This document shows positions 1-12,357 of a stretch of DNA of 64,000 nt, piece by piece. A model generated the notes under the pieces. That model made no database searches, had not been told where the DNA came from, and saw only the letters and a list, made by a program, of their open reading frames with translations. The position numbers and the translations under genes were made by a program. The stretch lies in contig BDSI01000104.1 in the NCBI GenBank assembly GCA_003117195.1, positions 62,001 through 126,000 of the forward strand, written 5' to 3'. Origin of the DNA: Eudorina sp. 2006-703-Eu-15 (Eukaryota > Chlorophyta > Chlorophyceae > Chlamydomonadales > Volvocaceae). Positions within the stretch are counted from its first letter, which is position 1, and every line of letters begins with the position of its first letter.

Positions 1-196
1 CGACTGCACGACGGATGGTTGTGACTGAGGGGCAGAGGAAATCAGGCCTGGAGAAGGCGAGGCGGTTGTGTGTATGGGAGTATACGGCAGGAGGAGTCTG
101 CCGGGTCGCCTCCCAGGCAGCCGTTGTTAACCCCCCAAACCCCCAAACCCGCAAACCCCCAACGACCGCTGACTCCGCCGGATTGCTGCGCCGCAG

Positions 197-1885
197 GTAC
201 TGGGCAATCGGTTGGCGGTTGTGGTTCCGTTGGAGGTTGCCGAGCAGCGGTTGGTGCTACCCATCCCCGTGCCAACGCCCTCCCCGGGGGCCACCTCGTG
301 GGCCTCGGGTGCCGTGGGGATCGCGGTGATCACGTTGTTGTGCTGCCTGGGCTGCTTGTGTCTGCTGCTGCTGCTGACTGTGGGGCGGCGGTGGCTCCGT
401 ACCCGGATCAGCCTGGAGTTGGAGGTGGAGATTGATCACGCTGAGGTCAAGGTGAGGGCTCGGGGGGCCAAGGGGGCCGGGAGGGGTTACAAAGGAAAAC
501 AGCCCAGACACACCCAACCCGGGGTCGGGGGGGCCAAGGGAGCCGGGACAGAGCGTGTTTTGTTTGTGCGTCACTGCCTGCGCTGCCTGCGCTGCTTGAG
601 TTGTCACGGTTGTACGATGCGGTTATGCCCGTGCCCGGGTACGTACGACGTCAGGAAGTGAGGAACTGCGGTCCGAGGGGCGCACGCGTGTGTGATTGTG
701 GCGTCGTACGATAAGCACCCCCGTACAATGCTGTATTCGTACGATGACACGGCGCGCGTGCGCAGGTTGACGTTCCGCCCACGAGAAACGTGGACGGGTC
801 GTTCGAGCCGGGTGAGGGGATGTACAAGGGCACGAGGGTGAAGCTGGTGGTTGCGACGGAGCTGATGGCGCAGCTGCCATCGCAGCTGCAAGCGCAGCTG
901 CAAGCGCTGCCGCTGCCGCCACCGCCCTTGACAGCGTCGCTGTCGTTGGCCGGTATGATGCTGGGCAGCAAATCGCCGCCGCCGCCGCCGCCAAGCCAGG
1001 CGCCATCGCCGCTGGGCCTTACGTCTACGGGGGCGGCGGCGGCGGCGGCAGGCGCCGGGCAGCCGCCGCCGACGTGCACTCGTGACACAATGAACGGAGA
1101 TGACATTTTGGGCAACAATCTGTCGATTCGCGTTTGTGCGAGAGAGGTGACCGCCAGCGGTGGCGCCGCCAACGGCGTCGGCGGGCGCGCTTCCGATGGG
1201 CAGGTCGTGGGACAGCCGCCGACGCCCAACTGGGATTCATTCGTCCGGTCGCCGTCGGGGCTGCAGCTGGGGCGCCTACCGCCGCCGCCGGCCGTGGGAC
1301 AGCAGTTCAGTAAGCGCAGCCGCAAGCAGCTGTCGGGTGAGAGGGGCGTGTGGGTTGAAGTGAGATGGGTGGATTGACCTCCGTTTTATGGGATTGGGGT
1401 TGGTTGATATCTGAATAGCGGTCGCGGGAGGTATGTCGTCGGCTGTGCTGTGCTGTGCTGTGCTGTGCTGTGCTGTGCTGTGCTATGCTGGAGAGGTCAG
1501 ACCGCCAGGGGAAGCGAAGTTTCCGCAATGGCCCCCCAGTGGGGGAAGTGCAGTCGCCTGGTCGTTGAGGGTTTGTGTTCGCATCCCCTTCGGCGGCGCA
1601 ACGCAGGGGCGGAAGCTGGGAAGGTTGGGTATTAAGGGATTTGGAACACACACAGGAGCAAGGGGCAGGCAACCGGTTCCTGCGGGACGCGTACGTGGGA
1701 GGGCTTCTCGGTCGCCAGTGGGCATCGCCTCCTAGGATGTATACCATGGTCCGCACCACCTATGCTGCTCCTGCTATGCTCCTGCTGCTCCTGCTACTGC
1801 TATTACTAGTGCTACTGCAACTCCTACTGATGCTGCTGCTACTGCCACTGCTATGCTACTACTGCTACTGTTGCTACTGTTGCTA

Positions 1886-1939
<54 letters not shown>

Positions 1940-1942
1940 GTA

Positions 1943-1975
<33 letters not shown>

Positions 1976-3341
1976 CCTGTTGCTGCCGTTGGTCCGCAGT
2001 TTTGGTGTGGCGGGCGATGCGGCTGCAGCACCCCTCCATTTGCCCGGTGCTGGGCATCGTGTGGGAGTGGCCGGGGCTGCTGGAGGGGGACGGCACGGTG
2101 CCCGTGGTGGTACGACAGGTAGGTGTGTGTGTTTAGCGGAGGACCAGGTGTGGGGCGACAGGTTTTGTCTGTGTGCGTGTATGTGCGTGTATGTGCGTGT
2201 GCGTGCGTGTTCTGCAATAAGGAGCCCCACCCACAGTTACCGTGTGTACAATAAGTCCCAGCTACAGGTGTGTATGGGCGTGTGATGTGTTTGCGTGTAT
2301 GCTCGTACCGAAGATGGACAGCGGCAAAGAGTTGCCTGTTTGCCGGTGTAGCCTAGCTAGATGAAGTATGGGAAGCAAAAATACATATGGAAACGCTGCT
2401 TGTGAGAACCAGCGTTCTGGACACGTGTGCTCGCATGCGCCATGCGACATTGTGTGTTCGTACTTCGTGGGCAGGCTTCGTAGGCAGGCAAGGCAAGGAA
2501 GGCAGGCGTGATATGCGACATGTAGGCGTTCATTTGTTCATTCATGCAGGCGTCTTCAACTCTTTGTGTATTGAAAGAGCCTCATACCTCATACCTCCGA
2601 CAGCAGGCAGAGGACCATGTGAAATATACACTTCCCGGCAATTAGGATTTATGCCTGCTGCAATCCTTTCGCTTTGGTATGGACTGTACTGCACTGTGCT
2701 GCAGTGGTACGAGCTGGGCGACCTGGCCCAGCTGATAGACAACTCCACGGTGCCGCTGCCGCTGCTCACCAAGACGGGCATCGTACAGGGTATCGCGGAG
2801 GGCCTTGCGTACCTCCACGCACAGGTACATTGCATGCCGTACCATGCCGTACCTGTGCCATCCCCTAGTCCATTTATCAGCACCATCTGAAGGCATACGA
2901 CCGTGGCCTTCGTGGCCTATTCTCTCTCGGAGGGTTACTTCCGAGATCCGAAGTAACCCTATGACTGCATGTACGGCATCTGCCGTCTGTCAGGTAACTC
3001 TGTTGACATGCCGAGGTGTGCTGTATCAGCAGCTGAGTACCTCTTTCCCTTTCCCTCGTCTGTGCCTGACTGACGAAGCCGTATGCGTCCTCCCCAGGAA
3101 CCACCGATTATCGCGGGACCCCTGGAGGTGTCTCGCATAGTCATCGACAAGCATTTCAACCCCCACATCTTCCTTCGACTGGTCAACCTGGATCCGTCGT
3201 ACACTGGCACTTCAGCGGCGTCGACGGCGACCGCCGCCGCCGCTTCCATTGTCGCTGCAGCTGCCGCTGCAGCTGCCGCTGCAGCTGCCGCTGCCGCGGC
3301 GGCGGCGGCGGCGACACCAGCCAACAGTGGTCGCGGCAGCA

Positions 3342-3375
<34 letters not shown>

Positions 3376-6300
3376 GCCTCACGGTCGGCTGCTGCAAGGC
3401 CCTCAAACCCGCATCGGCGGCGGTGGCGCCGAAACCAGCAGTCCATGCCGTACACCACGAGGTACCATCGGCGCGTCATCTCATCAAGTGGTGCTAATCG
3501 ACGCTGCCTGCGGCGACCCGGTTGCAGATGCGCCTTGCAGCTACGAGCGGTCGCAATCGGGTTCCCGGGCCTGGGCTGACCCGTGGGTCGGCGCTTCCAT
3601 GCCCACGCTCATGGCAGCGGCGGCGGGCGAGCCGTACATTCGCAGTAAGGACCAGGACGTGTTGGAGTTTGGGCGGCTGCTGGGCATGGTTTTCCTTGGG
3701 AGCGCCTGGCTGGCCCGGCTCAGCGATAGTACGACAATCAAAGATCTGTACGGCATGTCCGAAGCCGGCGTCCGTTCGAATCCGTCAGTGCCTATAGCGG
3801 TGAACAACTTCACGGGCGGGGCCATCGGCGGCACGGGTACGGCGACGGGCATGAGCCCGCTTAGCGGGGTAGGCAACCTCAGAAAGCAGATGACGGGAGG
3901 GAGTGATTTGTGTACGGCACCGGCGACCGGTACGGATTTCGATCGTCAGTCGTCCTGGTTGGACGAGCCGCCGCCGCCGCCGCCACAGCAGCAGCAGCAG
4001 CAACAACAACAACAGGCCCCGTTGCATCAAGGGTCACCATTACTGACGCTCCCGTCGCAGCAGCTCCTGTTCCAGCTGCCGTTGCAGCGCCAACTCAGTT
4101 CGCAACTGGGCCGTTCCAATGCGCAGCAATCTCAGCAACAGCAGCAACAGCAGCAGCAACTGTTACACCTGCTACGGCTGCGGCAGCAGCAGCATGACAT
4201 CTTGATGCTACAGGCCTTGGAGGAGGTCTGCCCGGAGATTTGCGAGCTGGCCCGCGCATGCTTACACCCGGACCCTTCGGCGCGGCCGTCGTTTGCCGCC
4301 ATCGTTGCCGTACTCGAGTCGCGTGTACGACACGCCCTTTCGGGGGGCCTCGGATTCGCGGGCATCTCGCGCGCGTGTGCGAGCCTCCACGCGGGAATGT
4401 CAGTGGAGGCCGCGAGGTCGACGGCGCCGGGTGGTTCCACCGCCGCCACCGCCGCCGCCACCACCGCCGCCGCCACCACCGCCGCCACCAGTATTGGTCG
4501 TGTGGGAGGTGCGGAGGGCGAGATCGGGCGCGCGCCGACAAACTCGCTCATTGTGGCGCGCGCGACGGCGCCGGCGACGGGCGGCGCGGCGACGCGGCGG
4601 TCGTGCAGCTTCCAGTTGGGACCCACGGGTCAGCCGTGCGAGAAGACGGGCTTGCGCAGGTGCGTGCGCAGGTGTCTGTCGAGCGACGTCGAGCGAACCC
4701 GCGTCGAGCCAAGCCGCGTGTCATTAACCCCGCGGGACATCGTGCTCGTTCAAGGTGGCTTCGTCATTCATCCGCTTCCGTACTACATGTTGCCGTCAGG
4801 GCCATGAGGGCTTTTTCTTGGAATGGATTGAATTGGGCCCCAGTGGGCTTTACACCCGAGTTCACGGGGGCCGTTACAGGAACGCTTCCTGGCGTGTCGT
4901 CGTGCTCTTGTCGTTGACGCTGCGCAACTGGACCCAGGCGGCAAGCGCAGAAGTGGGGGAAGGCGTCGGTGAAGGCGATGCCGGTGATGCTCTCCTTGCC
5001 GTCCTCTTCCTCTTTTTCGTCTTTGGGCGCTGACCCCCACACTCGCCTGCTCCTCCCCGTTTCCGGCCTTCCGCTCCCCCGCCTCTTCCCCCTCTTCCCC
5101 CTCGCCCCCTCTTCCCCTCCCCCGCCTCTTCCCCTCGCCCCCTCGCCCCCTCGCCCCCTCGCCCCTCGCCCCCTCGCCAACTCGCCCCCTCGCCCCCTCG
5201 CCCCCTCGCCCCCTCGCCCCCTCGCCCCCTCGCCCCCCTCGCCCCCCTCTTCCCCCTCTTCCCCCTCTTCCCCCTCGCCCCCTCGCCCCCTCGTCCGCAG
5301 GCACCTCGCGGCACCCGATGACCTCCTGTTTGAACTCTTCCCGCCCAAGGTAAACCTGAGTACGGCAGTACGGCGGTCCACGCCCTGTTTGCGTTTGTCT
5401 AGCTGTCGTCGCCCTGGATTGCTTTTCGCTGTTGCTTTTTTCGCCGCCGCAACAGACCTGGACCCGAAGACACGTCTTTGTTTGTTTCCCGCGCCACTGA
5501 CCCATGGGTCCGCGCCGCAGGTGGCCCACGCGCTGTGTGCCGGCGAGACGGTGCAGCCCGAGCGTTATGAGTGTGTCTCGATCTTCTTCTCGGGTGCGGC
5601 GGGGGTGGGGTCGGGGGTAGGGTCGGGGGGACAACTTCTGCCCCTTGAGTGACCCTTCGCGGTTTCGCTGTCTGTATTGACATAGGTGTCAATGGTGTGG
5701 GCCGGTGTAAACCCGCAAACCCGCAAGCCCTCGCAAACCCTCGCGCACCCCTACATCTTCGTATGCTGCGTAATTTTGGGTGTGACCGGGTTCGATTCTG
5801 GGTTGAGCATTTTTTTATTCTTCGTGACCTCCATCGCCCACAGACGTGGTGGGCTACACGGACCTGTGCGGGCAGCTGCAGCCGCACGAGGTGATGGACC
5901 TGATGCACCGTCTCTACTCGCTCTTCGACGATCTGATCCGGGAGCTGAGGCTCTTCAAGGTGTGTGTGTGTGTGGGGGGGGGGGGGTTCGGGTGGCGCGA
6001 ACCGGACAACTAAGACGCAATCGGTGATTGTTTCGCGATTTCGCTGTCTTGATTGACAAAGGGTGGGTCGGGTTGCACGGGTTGGGTTCAGACCTCCGGC
6101 GGGGTCTGAGGGAAAGCAACGAGACGAGAATGGATCAAGGAAAGGAACGGGACCCGAATGGAGATATGAGTGGAGGAATACCAGTCAGTACCCATCGCCC
6201 ATCGCCCGTCGCTGTCCCACGCTCGCGACCCGCCTAGGGTTCCCGCCCACTAACCCTCAACCCTGCTCCTTTTTTGGAAAAAAACTTGCACGGGACTGCC

Positions 6301-7381
6301 CGGCTTAACTCTCCCTCCTCCCCCTCCCCTGCCCGCCCCTGTCCTCCCCTGCCCCCCAGGTGGAGACGGTGGGCGACGCCTATCTGGCCGTCGGGAACCT
6401 TCGATGGCCTCAACCCGATACCCACGCCCGCCTGGTCGCCCAGTTCGCCTTTGATGCCGTACGCGCCGCCAACTCGCTGCCCGTACACCCGGACCGGCCC
6501 GAGCTGGGCACTGTACGGATCCGCGTGGGGCTGCACTGCGGCCCCGTGGTGGGCTCGGTGGTGGGTACCCTCAACCGGCGGTACTGCCTGTTTGGGGACG
6601 CGGTCAATACGGCGGCGCGCATGGAGCACAACAGCGAGGCGGACCGAGTGCACTGCAGCGCGGCGTTTGCGGGGCTGGTGGCGCGGCAGTGGCCGGAGCT
6701 GCGGCGGGTCAGCCGGGGCGTGCGGCAGATCAAGGGCAAGGGGTAAGTCGGGGGAGGGGGGGCGTGCGGCAGATCAAGGGCAAGGGGTAAGTCGGGGGAG
6801 GGGGGGACGTGCGGCAGAGCAAAGGCAAGCGGTAAGACGTAAGAGCCATGGGGGAGGGCTCGGGAGGTTGTGATGGAGACGCGGTGGATGATGGAGGTGT
6901 ACCTGTCACGGTGGATCGGGAGGAGTGTGGGTTAGGGTTTGGCTAGCACGGCGTTGGCTTGACTCTTCGGGCCCACGGCAACAGTCGGGGGGGTGGCGAT
7001 CTGACACCAGGCGCGCCCTCGTGCCACGTCACGACCGGCCTCGTGTACCTGCCTTGCATGAAGTGGGCTGCTGTCGGAGCCCCATGTCGTACTGACGTAC
7101 TATTCATACTGTTGTACATACTATCGTGCGGCATAACAACACGTAATCCATCGTATCGCACGCAATCCATCGCATCTCTTTCTCTCTCCCGTCTGTGCAG
7201 CCCAATGGAGACGTTTTGGCTGGAGCAGGACCACGACCCGGAGCAAGACCCGGAGCAAGCGGAGGAGGGTGGCGACGACGGGGAGGCGGGCCGGGACAGC
7301 AGCGGCGCGGACCGCGCAGGGTGGACGGCACGGATGCCAGCCAAGCACGTGTCTGTACGGCGCCGCGCCCTAGATGCATAG
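197..7381 (+). CDS. Receptor-type guanylyl cyclase with degenerate kinase-homology domain (5' partial)
   Basis: Class III nucleotide cyclase expected to make cGMP at a membrane. Exons 197-451, 766-1336, 2000-2118, 2705-2824, 3098-4659, 5301-5349, 5521-5593, 5844-5959, 6360-6742 and 7201-7381 join in phase to about 1142 residues; the N-terminal ectodomain lies left of the window. Exon 1 has a hydrophobic segment (AVGIAVITLLCCLGCLCLLL). The kinase-homology region spans exons 2-5, but the catalytic loop reads IAGPLEVSRIVID, lacking the HRD/HGD aspartate, so it is probably a pseudokinase. Exon 5 carries long poly-Ala and poly-Gln insertions. The cyclase domain has FFSDVVGYTD and GDAY (metal aspartates), KVETVGD and RRYCLFGD (Glu and Cys typical of guanine selection) and NTAARME (Asn and Arg). 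The tail is acidic. A second donor 12 nt after 4659 would also keep frame. Cyclase identity is firm; guanylyl specificity is inferred from residues. Confidence 0.9.
1442..1484. repeat. (GTGCT)n pentanucleotide microsatellite
   Basis: About nine copies of a five-base unit inside the second intron of the cyclase gene. Simple expansion; no function evident. Confidence 0.9.
1770..1976. repeat. CTG/CTA-rich trinucleotide tract
   Basis: About 200 bp of imperfect CTG, CTA and TTG triplets, with the purest run near 1888-1930, ending about 25 bp before the acceptor of cyclase exon 2000-2118. Its open frames encode only poly-Leu, poly-Cys or poly-Ala and are not counted as genes. Confidence 0.85.
5045..5296. 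repeat. Pyrimidine-rich CCCCTCG minisatellite
   Basis: Heptamer-based C/T tract that runs up to the acceptor of cyclase exon 5301-5349, so it may double as a long polypyrimidine tract. The antisense strand has long Gly/Arg/Glu open frames that are artefacts of the repeat. Confidence 0.85.
6719..6851 (+). repeat. Triplicated exon/intron junction (44-45 bp unit)
   Basis: Three tandem copies start at 6719, 6763 and 6808. Each holds the last coding bases of cyclase exon 6360-6742, a GGTAAG donor and a G-rich tail. The first two are nearly identical and the third is diverged. Only the first donor keeps the frame into exon 7201-7381; using the second adds 44 nt and shifts frame. Confidence 0.85.
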
Positions 7382-7805
7382 CGGGTGGGGCCCGTCTGGA
7401 CCTTGGGCCGCGACATCCGCCAACACGTACGACACGTACGACACAGGCGCCGGTTGCCATCGGTGCGCAGTGCCTTTAATGCGGGTGTGACAGCGCCGCA
7501 ATGTATGGTGCTGTGTGAATGTGAATGTGAACATGTGTGGGTAGATTGGCGGGAGGGAGGTGTGCTGCCGTAAGGAAGATGCGCGGACTAATGTGTGGTA
7601 GGGGCGATGGTGGGCCAGGAGAGTGTGCTGCAATGAATAAGATGTATGGTATGCAATATGCAAATAATTGAAATGTGTGCGTTTAGCGACAGACCCGCCC
7701 CAACCGCTCCAGTGACCAAATACATAAATGTGTTTATGTGAGTTTATCATTATGTGTTTAGCGAAGCCAAGGAACTCGCCTCCGTGTGTGTTCAACAAGA
7801 AGCCC

Positions 7806-8010
<205 letters not shown>

Positions 8011-8447
8011 GAAAGGGGCGTAAGGGGCCTCTGTCCCCTCGCTCTCAACCAAGGGCGCGTGCCCGATCCCCGAGGATCGGTGACCGCTGTGCCCCCTCAA
8101 GGGAGTGGGCGAAGGCCCATCCCGGGCGGTCTGCGCCTCGCAGTCCGCTGTTCAACCTCCTCAAGTAGTGTGTGTGTAGAATGTGTGTGTAGACTACACT
8201 GTGTGTGTAGGCTACACTGTGTGTGTAGACTACACTGCAGTAAAAAGAGATCTGGGCGACGTACGTGGGACAAACCTTTGACGCGCACCTCTCGCCGAGA
8301 GAGAGGTGCGGACGGATTCATCGCCCGGGGGTGCTTCATGTGTGCGTTGGGTAAGGATGGGGCGAGCACTGCCGTGCGTTGCCCACTCGCCGTTCACGGG
8401 CAGAGCGCGCTGGGGCATTGGTCTGGAAGAAATATTCAGTGCTGCTG

Positions 8448-8612
8448 ACAATGAGGAGGGAGGAGGAGGACGAGGAGGAGAGGGCGAGGAGGAGGAGGGA
8501 GGGGGAGGAGGAGAGAGGAGGAGGAGAGAGGAGGAGAGAGGAGGAGGAGGGAGGAGGAGGAGGAGGACGAAGAGGGGGAAGGAGGAGGAAGGAAGAGAAT
8601 GAAGAAGGAGGA
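8448..8612. repeat. GGA-rich polypurine tract
   Basis: About 165 bp almost purely A/G on the plus strand. It is capable of triplex or G-rich structure in principle. No gene context. Confidence 0.85.
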
Positions 8613-11529
8613 TGAAGATTATGAGAATTGCCCAGGAACAACATTGAGAGGGGCAAGGGGGAAGCGCAACAGATCGGCTCGGCGGACGGCGCGGGAGGTT
8701 CTTGTGGCAACGTGGCGACGGTATTTGTCTTGGTCGGAGGGTCGATCGTAGCGGGAAAGTAGGTTGAACAGACGGTATGTCTGCACAAGATGTGGTTCCA
8801 GAGCCGGCATTCTGCGTCGGCATTCCCGTCGGCCATCGGTTTCGTTGCTTGTGTTGTGTCTGTCTGTCTGTCTGTCTGTCTGTGTGTCTGTCTGTCTTTG
8901 CCTTGCGCCGCATCAAGGCTGTAGCCATCAGACCTCATCACCTCATCGGAGTGTCGTCGCCGCGGAGCCAACCAATGTGGGGTGCGGCCCTGCCTTCTGC
9001 ACCTGGGTGGATGGAGATGGGGATGCGAGGTGGCCTTTAGGAATTTGGCGGATTTTGGGAGTTTGGGGATATCGGTTGGCTGCTGTGGGGTGCTGTGTCG
9101 CCGTGCCCCCGACGGCCGCCGTACCCTCCCCTAGTTGTCGTACCTCGGAAGGGTCCGCCGTACAGGTCGGTGACCACGCACCTGATGTGGGTGGGTGCTG
9201 CGCATGAGGGCCATGGAACCGATAGGGCCGCCCTGGTGTATCGGGTCAGGAGCGGCCCATGGGCCGCCAGGAGTGACCCATGGGTCAGGAGCGACCCATG
9301 GGCCGCCCGGATGTATCGGGTCAGAAGCTCATTCTGCGCGAGTACGAGGGAGTGTACAGACGTCGATGGGGCAGGCCATGCCTTCAGAAAGCAAGGAATC
9401 CATGCATCCCAAACCAGGGCATGTTGACAACGTTGATGAGGGAAAAGACGAGGGCCGCGCTCCGCGTTGGTGGTCGTGCGAGTTTTTGAACAGACTGCGC
9501 CCGAAATTCGGTCGCTGGCTCGCGCACACATGGGGGTCCGTGGGCTTAGATGCCCCGCTAGTGTTGTGCCGCGGGGAAGCATCCTCTGCGTCCCGGTACC
9601 CGTACGTGGCCTGAAGGTTGAGGTTGGCGAGGCCTGTTGTTTTTCCCATCGAAACGGAGGATGTTTTGTTCTAGGGATGGTTGAGGTTTGGGCGAGAGGA
9701 GCCCGGGCGCGAGCGATCTCATGGTTGCGGAGGGCGAAGAAGAACGACAGTGAGAGCAGGAGTGCGGGTCGCCGAGGTTGTACGGCAACCGGTGGAATTG
9801 TACGGCACCTGAATGTTGGGCGGCCTTGCACCTCCCGCTGACGACGTGGGCACCATATTGGAGGATGGATGTTTTTTTGCGCTGCCTGCCGTCCCGCAGT
9901 TTCATTTTGATGTCCCCTTTGCTGAAGGTATGCAGAGTGCAGCACCGCGGCAGCCCCTGAAATCCATTCACCTTGCGCGCATACACCAGATCGGAGCCGG
10001 GTCCGGCGTCGGGTTTCGGAGCGATGTGTACAAGGGTTTTTGAGCACGGGTTTGATTTTGATCCTCTCGATGTGGGTTCCGTTTCTGGTTGTGGTCCCGT
10101 GCATGGCCGATGGCGGCTATTTTGATGTACCGGTACGATCTGCTGTACTGGTACTGCATTGTACGACATCTGGTGGTCGTTGCGTTGTCGGTTGTCGGTT
10201 TTATCCATCCTGATGAGATTACACTGAGTGGGATCGACGGCGTTGCTGCTGCGGCCTGTGGGTGGAGTGATGAATGAGGGACCTGGGGCCCTGGGCCGTT
10301 GAAGAAAACGGGGTGTCTTGAGGCATCTGCCACCGTTTATCTTTCGCCCTCTCGCTTCCTTTGCCATGCAAACGCCAGGAACTGTGTATGACTTGTAACT
10401 CATGTACGGTAGTCTGCAGCGCGGCGTGTGATTCCGCATCAAGGAGTTGGTCCCCGTGGGAGGATTATATGCGGGTTATTAGCTTCGAGGTCCGAGACGC
10501 TTTGCGGGGCGTGTCGTGCATCTGTCCTCGTCATTCAATTTTGCGCGCAGCGATGCGGATGGGGTCCGTGGCGACGACTACGATACATCCGTTCGATGAC
10601 TTCCATTTCATGCTTTTCATGGCATCTTGGGATTCCCCGCGTGATCAGTTTGGCCCGTTTGCCGCTTGTTGGCTGCGCGTACCGGTGGTGTCCTGTCGTA
10701 CGCGGTTGTCGTTGTTGTCATTGAGCGTTGACCACGCATTGGGCCCGAATGGGCTGTGGCCCCACCCCGCGCCTGCCCTCTTGACCCCTGGGGCACACTA
10801 GCTGGGCCACTTGGGTCAGGGGTGTAGAACCAACAAAGTCAGGGGTATGGAACCGATGCATGTGCGGTTGTGGTACCTGCAGCACGGCAGGATCCGTTGC
10901 CTTGTCTAACACTCTTTCTGCTTCGTGTCCTGATCTCCTGAAACAGTTTTCCGACCTTTCCCTGCCGTCGCAGGGCCGCGCGTGTGCATGGGCATGCGCA
11001 CGCGCTCAGTATGTGTTTTGGTTTCGTGTTTTGAGTAGAGTGCAGTTCAGAGCGGGCGGGTCTGCAACCCTGGGACGAAACGGACCAAGGTCAAGTGATG
11101 TTGTGATCGTCACGCAGGTGCGGCGAGTGCATGGAGGCAGGGGCGGGTGGATGCGATGGCAAAGGGGATGGTGTAGAGATGGAGCCTGTGGGGGCGAACG
11201 AGCGAACCAGCACGTGAGTGAGTTGAGTGAGTGAGAGGTGCCGTCAAAGACGACGTCGCTGTTGCTGTAATGCAGACAAGCTGAGCCGGTACGACAGTAC
11301 GACGGTACTTTGCTGATTGCTGTAGTCCAACGCGGACGCCGGTTGGCGGCAGGACCCACCACCTACCACCATGAATGGATCAAATTGCAGTGGACTCTTA
11401 ACGGTATGCGAGAGAAGGCATGCAAGCACGCGAGAGATGTGACGTCCGGGGGTCATCAAATGATGATCGTTTGACGGGAGTCACTGCCTTGTAAGTCGTG
11501 GCATGGTCCGCCCGTATGGGTGGAGGTGA

Positions 11530-11845
11530 TTGGGGCGCGCCGTCTTCAGTGGATGCTCCTGGATGCTCCCTGATGTGAGACTCTTGCCAGGCTATCGGGG
11601 CCCTATGAACCGCCCGGGGTGAGACGGCCAGGGCCCACCTGTAATGCTCGATTCATTTTCAAATGGCTCTGACTGGTACGGCAACCGTTGGGGCGCGCCG
11701 TCTTCAGTGGATGCTCCTGGATGCTCCCTGATGTGAGACTCTTGCCAGGCTATCGGGGCCCTATGAACCGCCCGGGGTGAGACGGCCAGGGCCCACCTGT
11801 AATGCTCGATTCATTTTCAAATGGCTCTGACTTGTACGGCAACCG
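11530..11845. repeat. 158-bp direct tandem duplication
   Basis: Copy A (11530-11687) and copy B (11688-11845) are adjacent and differ at one base that I can find (GACTGGTAC versus GACTTGTAC). The unit contains TGGATGCTCC twice and a TGTAATG. It sits in intergenic sequence and looks very recent. Confidence 0.95.
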
Positions 11846-12004
11846 TTTTTCAAAGTGCCGTATGCCGCCGGCGTTCCAACCGGCACCTGTAGACAAGAAT
11901 GAGCGTTTCAGTAGCGCGAAAAGAAAGAAGCAGCATCATGGATGCATACTCTGACCAGGTCTGATCGCAAACTACGCCGTATCGTTCTGCAGAGTGGCAT
12001 TATT

Positions 12005-12357
12005 AAAACAGTTGGTCGCCCCGCAGCGGACCCATCGGGTGGCCCAGCCGCCCACTCAGGCATGCGATCCGTCTGCCGCCCGCAGCTCCCCGTGTTCGCT
12101 GCTCAGGTGACTGCCTCACGCGGTCCCGGGGGAATCATCAACCACGACTACCCCCCGTCAGGGAAGGGCCGTTGCCGACTGTAGGCTCAGAGCGGACACG
12201 CCATCGACGCAGACGATCTGGACCGATGGAATCATGCGGTGCTTCCAGCTATCAGCCCCCGCATGGGTGACAGGAGGACGCGACACCTCCCAGCATGAGT
12301 TGAACTCCCGACCTTACCTTTCAAAGGCAAAGCAGGATCCTACTCCTTGACCGCTCC
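12005..12357 (-). mobile_element. tRNA-derived SINE, family A, copy 1
   Basis: About 350 bp repeated at 45530-45879 and, with a degraded head, at 47385-47713. Read on the minus strand, the head (12357 to about 12298) resembles a tRNA: GGAGCGGTCAAGGAGTAGGA (A-box region), GCTTTGCC, and GGGAGTTCAACTC (B-box-like). The body is a shared unrelated sequence ending in GACCAACTGTTTT. No open frame is conserved between copies. I could not find a clear target-site duplication. Assignment as a SINE is inferred from the tRNA-like head and dispersion. Confidence 0.75.

Noticed and set aside
1774..2217. Poly-Leu, poly-Ser or poly-Ala proteins from the CTG tract
   Set aside because: Trinucleotide repeat inside a cyclase intron; every frame is open.
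4783..5634. 283- and 205-codon minus-strand frames rich in Arg, Gly and Glu
   Set aside because: Pure translation of the CCCCTCG minisatellite antisense to cyclase introns.
9238..9328. CRISPR-like direct repeats
   Set aside because: The CCCATGGG-containing units are contiguous with no unique spacers, and the DNA is nuclear eukaryotic.
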